From Hippophae tibetana (Eukaryota > Streptophyta > Magnoliopsida > Rosales > Elaeagnaceae), in NCBI GenBank assembly GCA_037013495.1, contig CM072812.1, positions 78,599,840-78,663,839 on the forward strand: a stretch of DNA of 64,000 bases, given 5' to 3'. The notes beneath the pieces were generated by a model. The model was given only the letters and a program-made list of their open reading frames with translations. It did not search any database and was not told the origin of the DNA. The translations under genes and the position numbers were made by a program. This document shows positions 56,801 through 64,000 of the stretch, piece by piece. Position 1 is the first letter of the stretch. Every line of letters begins with the position of its first letter.

Positions 56801-56990
56801 ACCTCGAGGCACCACTTGCGTTGGGGTATTGTGGGCTCTCCTATGAGCCTAAGCTCGAGGTCTCTTCTCTATGCATTGTCTACAAAATATCGCAAAACAT
56901 AAAAAAAATGGGGCAAGGTACGAGAAGAAGGGATTACCACCGAACTGAAAACCCTTTTACGGCGCGAACTGTGGCAACATAGAGTTTTTT
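53822..56990 (-). pseudogene. Tat antisense ORF region, decayed
   Basis: A series of minus-strand frames opposes the element: 55883-56104, 55734-55973, 55284-55733 (149 codons, Lys/Ser-rich with SKGKKMRKSSRQ and PSKRKRKMT), 54729-54926 (coiled-coil-like, KSKEKTKVELDAMAKQLISS) and 53822-54013. Upstream, 56280-56450 reads AEAPIYSLIR, stop, and then QLVSGQLMPNGWRYLLYLIV. The order globular domain, basic low-complexity, coiled coil resembles the antisense ORF reported in some Tat elements and annotated as a putative gypsy-type transposon protein. Function unknown; broken here by stops and shifts. Confidence 0.6.
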
Positions 56991-57179
56991 CTCTTTACTT
57001 TTGTTTGATGTGTAGGAAATGATGAAAAGGCTTAGCCTAAGGACATCTTTATATAGAGACCCACATTTTCTCTTTCCAATCAACTGACATGCATTTATTA
57101 GGAGAGTTGAATGTTTCAAATTCACTACCTGGGTATTACTCTTCCACCTCAGCTCAAAGCTCGAGCTAAAATAGTAGAG

Positions 57180-57558
57180 GGTTGGATTTTTAGACTTATG
57201 GATCGACTTGGAGCTTAGCCCGCCTGACAGCACGAGCCGATGGACAAATCATCCCAAAGGAACTTTCTTAGACCGCACCCACAACACACTCGTAAGAGGG
57301 ACCTGTCTAAGCCAACTTTTGTATTTATTAGATCGACCATCATTTCGAGCTGTAGGGTGGTCGACCCCAGTTTATGAATATACTTGTTTTTACCTTTTTG
57401 TTTTTCCTGACACACTTACATGTGTATACTCTATGTAATCAATACTTGTACGGGTAAAACTCTATATATACATTGATTCCCTAAGAGATACACACTTTCA
57501 ATTAATTGTTTTGATTTCTCTCTAACTTCTCTTTATGCAAATATGATCAATCCCAACA
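57180..57558 (+). repeat. Tat element 3' LTR
   Basis: About 379 bp ending CCCAACA; the start is blurred (GGTTGGAT against TGTTTGGAT). Preceded by the weak purine tract AAAATAGTAGAGG. Carries about 60 bp (around 57325-57375) absent from the 5' LTR. TATA candidate TATATATACA near 57462. The many differences from 26175-26493 indicate an old insertion. Confidence 0.8.
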
Positions 57559-58183
57559 CTCACTCTAGAAATTCTTTAGATTTCAAAATTAAAAAAAAAA
57601 GAATTTGATTTAAAAATAATAATTTTGATATTGTTACACTTCATATTTTTAGTTTCACAACCATTAGGCGTAAATATCAAAAACCCAATTACTAAAGTTT
57701 AAATAATTATAAGTATGGAATAAACAATTTATACACCATTATAATATTGTAGTATAGTAATAAAAGTGGCTGCAACTCTGGATATCATATTTTTTATAAA
57801 ATTACTACTTTATTAATATTATATGTAACAATAAATAAAAAATAATTTCATTTTTTTAATAATTTTCCAACCAATGAGAAATACGAGTACTTTAAGTGAA
57901 AATGTATTATACACAATAATATTTTTTTCATTTAATAAAAAATATTAAATCCTACAAGAAATTTTCATGATTAATTTTATATTATTATTATTTTTACAAT
58001 TTAACAACTTATAATATAAGCAATGGTTTATTATATATATAAAAAATAATTCCTTTGACAGTTTATCAAAATAAATTTCATGATTTTTTATATGATATGA
58101 CCGGTAAATTAATTACTATATAATACATAATAAAATAAATAAATAAATATGATAAATAGAGTAATTTTCGTCAACATTTGATA

Positions 58184-58226
<43 letters not shown>

Positions 58227-58487
58227 TATTAATTATAATAACCTTCTAAATCCTTTTAATTTTTAGTTCTTACATGTATGAGACACGTATTAGAAAGAAA
58301 ATAGTTTACAATTTTTTTTAATAATATTCTTAAAATAATACATCGATTAACTATTCATGTTTTGAAAATAAAAGAATTATATTATTATTTAAATACTTTT
58401 GTACTTTGATGCAACTGTATTTTATCCTAGGTGTTTTCTATGAATTTTGTAAAAATGGAAACGAATTATATGTGTATTTATGTTTAT
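57559..58487. other. AT-rich intergenic DNA with an (AT)n microsatellite
   Basis: 58187-58220 is an (AT)n run. Nothing else recognised. Confidence 0.6.
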
Positions 58488-60090
58488 TGATGAGTAATTA
58501 AAAAAATACTAAAATTATAACAATTTAATATACTTTAATTAATTAAATAGATTTATATTTGTATAATTTTATCATATTTTATATATATTTTTTTTCAGAA
58601 TCATTAGTATTTTTATTATTTTTCAGGTATTTTAGTTCAAAAATAACTTAAAGACTCGAAGAAAAATACTGGAGGCAATATATCATAAATTTGTTGAGAA
58701 AAAAATAAAAAAAAATAGAAAAATTAGACAAAATAGGCCAAAACAGTCATAAATGTCAAAAATTTAAGTCTCGTGCGCGCCTCGCGCATAGCTAACATAC
58801 GCTCGCACGCAGCTGGCACATGCCCGTGCTGAGTCCCGCATGCACAATGCCCATCTACCATAAATCTCGCCCCCCAACACAAGTACCAACCTATCCAAAC
58901 GCATTCAAAACCATTTTTTAATATATTTTTTCACTTTTTTGGCTTTTTCCTCACTTATAAAATGACCAGTAAAAATCATCCCTCAAATTTTTATAGTTTT
59001 AAAGTTCTTTTTTTTTAGAATAATTAGTCATGTTTTCGTAGATTTTTAGTTTTGATTTATTAAACAGAAATACAAATTTGTTTGGAGGTTTTCTAGCAAT
59101 AAAATTAGCATTATAGTTCTGTAAAAATTCTTTTGAGATATAATTTTAAAATGAATTATTTACAGTTATTTTATATGTTATATTTAATTTGTGTGTGATT
59201 AAATTTAACATGGTTGGATATTTATAAATATAATATAATAATAACGTTGTTATGTTTACAAAATATTAAATAAGTAAAACATTTCTATAAAATAAATTTA
59301 TTTTATTTTTATTCAAGATTTTTATATTAAGGATGTTAAAGAGAAATATATTATTTTTCATTACAAACTTAAATCCAAAAATTAAATTTTAAGGTTTAAT
59401 TATGTAGTCTGATTTAAAGTAGTGCTCTTTTATTTGTTAATACAATTCCACGGTAGTTATAGTGAAACTTTATTTTAAAAAGATTTTATAAAAACTATTA
59501 TTCGAAAATGTATTGACAACATATTTTCAGTAATGATTTTAAAACTTAAAAGTTAATAATCAAATAATTAAATTCTTAAATTTAATTTAAAAACCTTGAA
59601 TAAAGTTTAATTAACTAACTCTGTCTAAAATTGTGATTAGATGATTTGTAATTTTCTTAAAAATAAAGCTAAAATTTAATATTTGATTAATTAGTAGGTC
59701 ATGCCTAAGGATATTATTTAATTAATATTAAACAAAAATAATTTAGGTCTTGCATGATGAAACTTTCATACCAAAAAGTTAAAAACAATTAATAAATATC
59801 AATTTATATCTTTAATAATCTAAATAATATGAGCAAACATAATTAACTATCCATAAATATTTCATTGTTATGAATGATAAAAATTTATATTATTGTTTAT
59901 TGAATCCATATCTATATTTATTTTTTATGTTATTATATTAGAAAATACAAATCAAAATATCATGAGAGTATGTTTAAGATTTAATTTCGTTTTTAAAATT
60001 TGAATAATAAATTAAAAACTACATATATTATTTATATAGATCGACGTTGATAATATATTTATCATTTTGTATAAAATAATTCATATATTT
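58488..60090 (+). repeat. Heavily decayed Athila-like LTR, opposite orientation
   Basis: Starts TGATGAGTAATT at 58488 and follows the element LTR (read in element sense) through CAGGTATTTTAGTTCAAAAA (58624), a shrunken GC block (58770-58880), a TATA-like CTTATAAAATG (58954) and the U5-side blocks up to about 60090, where it breaks off. Strongly AT-shifted; the TGACGTCA sites are not recognisable. The far end and target duplications were not found. Confidence 0.7.
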
Positions 60091-63000
60091 TTCTCTAATT
60101 TTGATAACTTGCAATATTATTACTCATAAATAAATAAAAAATTATATAAACTAATATCATTAAAAATTATAATAAAAGATAATTTCTAATTCTTTAAATT
60201 TAAAAAATTGAATTGATAATAATATTATTTTTATTATCAAATAATTAAAATTTGATAAAATATAAACTATTAAAAAAGATAAAAGAAAATTTTAGTACGA
60301 ATTTAGTTCAAAAAATTATTATTAATAATAATATAAATTATGTAAATAATGTTTTTTATTTAAAAAAATAATTAAGAAAATATTAAAGTAATAATAATAA
60401 TAATAATAATAATATCTAAAGATTAAATAATATTTTATTTCTAAAAAAATAAATAATTTATAATTTTTTATAATAATTATCATTTTTATATTCTTAAACG
60501 ATGTATTCCACGTTAAATGTATCGAGCACCTATGAATAAAAGTTTAATAGTACCATATCTGCTTTTCCACCCATTATCGTTTGTCCCACTTGTCCCTTTC
60601 TTCATTATTATTATTATCACCAACTCAGTCCTCTTAATAGATGTTATCCATTCATTATCGTTTACAATAATTTTATTAATAAAAAATAAATAAAAATTAC
60701 ATTTCATTCATGATATCATCTATATATGGAGTTATTCTAAATTGCATAACATAAGCCCTTGAATTTCTAAACCATTAAATCTTTCTTAAATTACCTCATC
60801 AATTAATTATATTTAAAAGTAAAAATATGTGGTTTTTAGACCATTATTTTTTATGCATCTATAATTTATGTTAAATTTTTGATGATTTTTGTAAATATAA
60901 AAAATAATATATATGTATTTATGTTTATTTAATGAATATTTTATTTATGATAAATTATTATAGGTAATAATTTATTCTATTTTTCTTAACTTATCATTAT
61001 ATATCAAATGACTTGGTGCTAAGTTATTATAAATAAACTTTTTCTTAGTTGAAGATATTATTATCTAATTTTATTAACTTGCAATATTTGTATACAAAAA
61101 TAAATACAAAATTACATAAATTAATATATTTTTTAAAAATATTCTAACAACATTCAACAATATAAAATTGATTAAAATTTAATATTAAATAAATATAATG
61201 AATAGCGAAACAATAATTTAATATTTTGTCCAAATAATAAGCACCTAATAATATTTTTGAAAGTAAAATTCACAAATATAATGTCTTTTAAATATGTAAT
61301 ATTTCTAAAATTAAGTACCAAAAAAATTCATTTTAGCATAATAAAAAATAGGCAAAAGATTCTAAATGTCACATAATTTTGATCAAACGAGAACATTAGT
61401 CTCAAAATTATTAAGTTACTTACAAGAGGTTTCATAATTTTTCAAACTAAGCATTTTGGTTATGTAATTTATAAATTAGACACGACTATTCTTATTAGTA
61501 CGAAAAATAAATAATTTTAATTTTATAATTTATTAAAATAAGTACGTAGTTTACTAAATGTATTAAAATGAACACTTATAGTGTCTAATTTTTATAAATA
61601 ATAAGATTATATTTGACTAAGTTTACATAAATAAAATGTTTATTTATAATTAATAATAAAATTAATGTAATCTTTTTAAAAAAAATTATGAAATTTTTAA
61701 TAATTAAATTAAAATAATGAAATTAAATAATTATGTATCATCCTGTATGTAACTTTTAATAAAAAAATATGCGTTAATATTATAATAGAGAACTAAATTA
61801 AACTTATATATTAAAAATATTAGTGAGATTTTATTTACTTTTATAAATACACAAAAATAAATAACAATTTATTAATGCAGTTCTTTTCTCCCTCAAATTG
61901 ATAGTACATATTGATTTAGGGATAAAACATTAGTTGTTAATTATTTTTAGATTTTTTTTCCATGGATCCATAATTTTTTCTTTTTTTGGTGATTAGGTGT
62001 ATCATGACATCATTTATCATGTATGTTTGTATTTTTTTTAATTATTATTAAATAATATGTGTATTAAGTAATTGTTTTTAGAATAGCAGCAAATAATAAT
62101 AATAATAATAATAATAATTTAACTAAGGGGCCATGGCTCCTTTCTATGATGCATGTGTTCCGTCTAAATGTAAAACTTTTGGATAAGATACTTTTTTGTT
62201 AAAAGAAATTTATATGAATTGTGCAGTTATTTTTATAGTTATAAACTTTTTAAGGTGTTATAAATATTTTGTTGGGTACATGAATTATGCATTATAGTTA
62301 TAAATTTTTTAAGGTATTATATATATATATATATATATATACATATCATATTGTTTTTATAAAATTAACATTAAATTTTTGTTTTCACTCTTGATCGAAA
62401 AAAAGGACATAACAAAATTTATAAGATTTTTTTTTTATCATTTACCAATCACCCTATTAACCTCAAAAAATTCTTATAAATTTATAACATGATTAATAAA
62501 TAATATAACTTTATCCATTTTCTTAATCCACCGTATAATTAACAACTATATAGGATGATTATTATTGGGGCAATGGTATGAAAATATAAAATACAAAAAA
62601 AAAATTTATTAAATATAAATAAAATTAATTTAATTTTAAAAAATATGCTATTAAAATTATCAAAATAAATATATAATAAAAATAAGAAGATATTATTTAT
62701 TTTTATAATAATAATAATATAAAATATAAATGGATTATAATTAAAGATAAATTATTTGTACATCAAAATTAATTAAATTATAATATTATCCGTTTAATAG
62801 TTTGTGATATAGTTCATTTTAAATTAAAAGTATAAATTATATCAATTAAAATCAATAATTCAAATATAATTTTAATATTAATTGATTTAATTATATAACA
62901 TAATATTTTAATATATAAAATTTTAATTTTAATTATTTTTAGAAAAAATATTTATTTAATTTTTTATAATTAAATAAATATATATATTTTAATATTATAT

Positions 63001-63180
63001 AAAAATAAATATAAATTTTTTTACCTAGGTTATAAATAAAATAATATTTAATAATTAAGTTATTTGGGTAAAGGATGGATATTATTATTTTTTTCTTAAA
63101 AAAAATCACATATGATTCACTAAAATTTACCTGTGTAATGTATTGTATTTGTTCCTGTCGCTAATTTATTCAAAATTAAT
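60091..63180. other. AT-rich intergenic DNA upstream of the PLD gene
   Basis: No coding sequence seen. Microsatellites: (AAT)n near 60386-60412 and 62090-62118, (TA)n near 62318-62340. 60095-60180 and 61065-61140 share a short AT-rich phrase including TTAACTTGCAATATT-like sequence. Proximal promoter elements for the downstream gene are not obvious; no clear TATA box. Confidence 0.55.
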
Positions 63181-63199
63181 TAATTGAATTTAACCGAAA

Positions 63200-63404
63200 T
63201 ATCTAAGGCCCCACGAGGACTGGAACTGAAACTCATTTGTTACAACTTACAAAGCAAAGCAACCCAAAAGCTCGCTTTTCTTCAAACTCCAACTATCCCC
63301 TTTTTTTCTCAAGATCTTAGTCCCTCCTTTTCTATAATTTGCTGTTTCTACAGGAATTTCTGTATAAATTGCTGTTTCTACAGGAATTTCTGTTCTTATC
63401 CACC
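63200..63404 (+). promoter_or_regulatory. PLD delta 5' UTR region with a 30-bp tandem duplication
   Basis: The composition becomes less AT-rich from about 63200, with CT-rich leader sequence. GCTGTTTCTACAGGAATTTC occurs at 63341 and again at 63371 (period 30). Each copy has a pyrimidine run followed by CAG, like a 3' splice site. The true transcript start and any UTR intron cannot be decided from sequence. Confidence 0.6.
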
Positions 63405-64000
63405 ATGCCCAACGAGTCTGCAGATCAACCCATCTATCTCCATGGAGATCTCGACCTCAAAATCATCGAAGCCCGTCGTTTACCCAACATGGACATCACG
63501 TCCGAACATTTCCGCCGTTTCTTCACCGCTTGTGACACTTTCAAATGCGGTCGTAGTCATAGTGGTGCGACTAGTGACGGTGAAGGAGACGGTGTTGGGC
63601 AGGATAAACACCACCATACGTCGAAAATCATAACCAGCGATCCATATGTCACAGTTTCTGTTCCTCAAGCCGTTGTAGCTCGAACGCGTGTTATAAAAAA
63701 CGCAAAGAACCCACAATGGAATGAACACTTCATAATCCAACTCGCTCACCCAGTGAGTGAACTTGAATTTCAAGTGAAAGATGACGATGTTTTAGGTTCT
63801 CAGTTGATCGGAACCGCCAAAATATCTGCCCATAAAATTTCTACCGGCGAAAAAATCGAGGGTTGGTTCCCAATTCTTGGGTCCTCCGGAAATCCGCCCA
63901 AACCCGATTCGGCTATTCGGCTTGAGATGACGTTCATACCTTTTGAGAAGAATCCAGTGTACAAGCGTAGCATTGCGGCTGATCCTGAGCATAAGGGCGT
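63405..64000 (+). CDS. PLDdelta: Phospholipase D delta, N-terminal part (C2 domain), runs off the window
   Basis: ATG at 63405 in a good context (TCCACCATG), open for 198 codons to the window edge. The start MPNESADQPIYLHGDLDL and then EARRLPNMD, TSDPYVTV, NPQWNEHF, LEFQVKDDDVLG and IEGWFPILG follow the C2 domain of plant C2-type phospholipase D, closest to the delta class from memory (HGDLDLKI, RRLPNMD, ITSDPYV). C2 binds calcium and membrane; Asp residues of NMD, SDP and KDDD are the likely ligands. A variable His/Gly/Asp-rich insert sits at about residues 48-73, as in delta isoforms. The catalytic HKD motifs lie beyond the window. The enzyme hydrolyses phospholipids to phosphatidic acid and in Arabidopsis acts at the plasma membrane and microtubules. 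No intron is seen in this part. Confidence 0.93.
   Translation, partial: MPNESADQPIYLHGDLDLKIIEARRLPNMDITSEHFRRFFTACDTFKCGRSHSGATSDGEGDGVGQDKHHHTSKIITSDPYVTVSVPQAVVARTRVIKNAKNPQWNEHFIIQLAHPVSELEFQVKDDDVLGSQLIGTAKISAHKISTGEKIEGWFPILGSSGNPPKPDSAIRLEMTFIPFEKNPVYKRSIAADPEHKG

Larger units (their letters stand above)
26175..57558 (+). mobile_element. Tat-lineage Ty3/gypsy element, decayed, hosting elements 2 and 3
   Basis: Related LTRs at 26175-26493 and 57180-57558 flank, in order: primer binding site, gag, zinc knuckle, protease, reverse transcriptase, RNase H, a second (Tat-type) RNase H, integrase, a tandem repeat array and an antisense ORF region. Subtracting nested elements 2 and 3 leaves about 10 kb. 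Flanking 5-mers are CTCCT (26170-26174) and CTCAC (57559-57563), a target duplication with one mismatch. Every coding section has stops. Known of the lineage: Tat elements carry two RNase H domains and long 3' regions with extra ORFs. Confidence 0.85.

Noticed and set aside
62130..62143. GGCCATGGCTCCTT shared with 27148-27161 at the element 2 insertion site
   Set aside because: A 14-nt match only, partly palindromic, with no extended similarity; probably chance.
63184..63633. 149-codon frame overlapping the PLD start
   Set aside because: Begins at TTG, is in a different frame from the C2-domain CDS, and shows no known protein.

Overview
This is plant nuclear DNA, almost certainly from a eudicot. 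It is very AT-rich and packed with LTR retrotransposons and an endogenous pararetrovirus. The only host gene seen is the 5' end of a phospholipase D delta gene at the right edge (63405 to the end, + strand). I cannot name the species.

Layout. 1-9084: old intergenic DNA with a Mutator-like (MULE) transposase remnant (1601-1950), a direct-repeat pair, short tandem repeats and degraded LTR-like pieces. 9085-21880: an endogenous caulimovirid (petuvirus/florendovirus-like) as two broken copies in opposite orientation. Copy A (-) is split by an Athila-like element (element 1, 9374-14629, target duplication TTCAT); copy B is on +. 21889-23771: an old LTR of the same Athila-like family. 23772-26174: intergenic DNA with TGGGCC/T motifs and a TATA-like site.

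26175-57558: a decayed Ty3/gypsy element of the Tat lineage (+), with two younger Athila-like elements nested in it. Element 2 (27161-34705, TSD CTCCT) lies in its gag and has no coding capacity. Element 3 (38469-52209, TSD AAAGG) lies in its integrase and looks intact. Removing both leaves a Tat element of about 10 kb, with a 167-bp tandem array (53111-53700) and an antisense ORF remnant before its 3' LTR. 57559-63200: AT-rich DNA holding one more, heavily decayed Athila-like LTR (58488-60090, +).

The most unusual object is element 3. All parts of an autonomous Athila-like element are visible: LTRs of about 2 kb, a tRNA-Asp primer binding site and a 1723-codon Gag-Pol ORF with all catalytic residues. 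It also carries a second, diverged, intact gag-only ORF (445 codons) upstream of Gag-Pol, and a duplicated primer binding site. Elements 1 and 2 share one coding-region deletion, so the deleted form has itself been copied, presumably using proteins from relatives of element 3. The LTR promoters carry a TATA box and a pair of TGACGTCA palindromes resembling the as-1 stress element. Everything was read by eye; percent identities and family placements need alignment.
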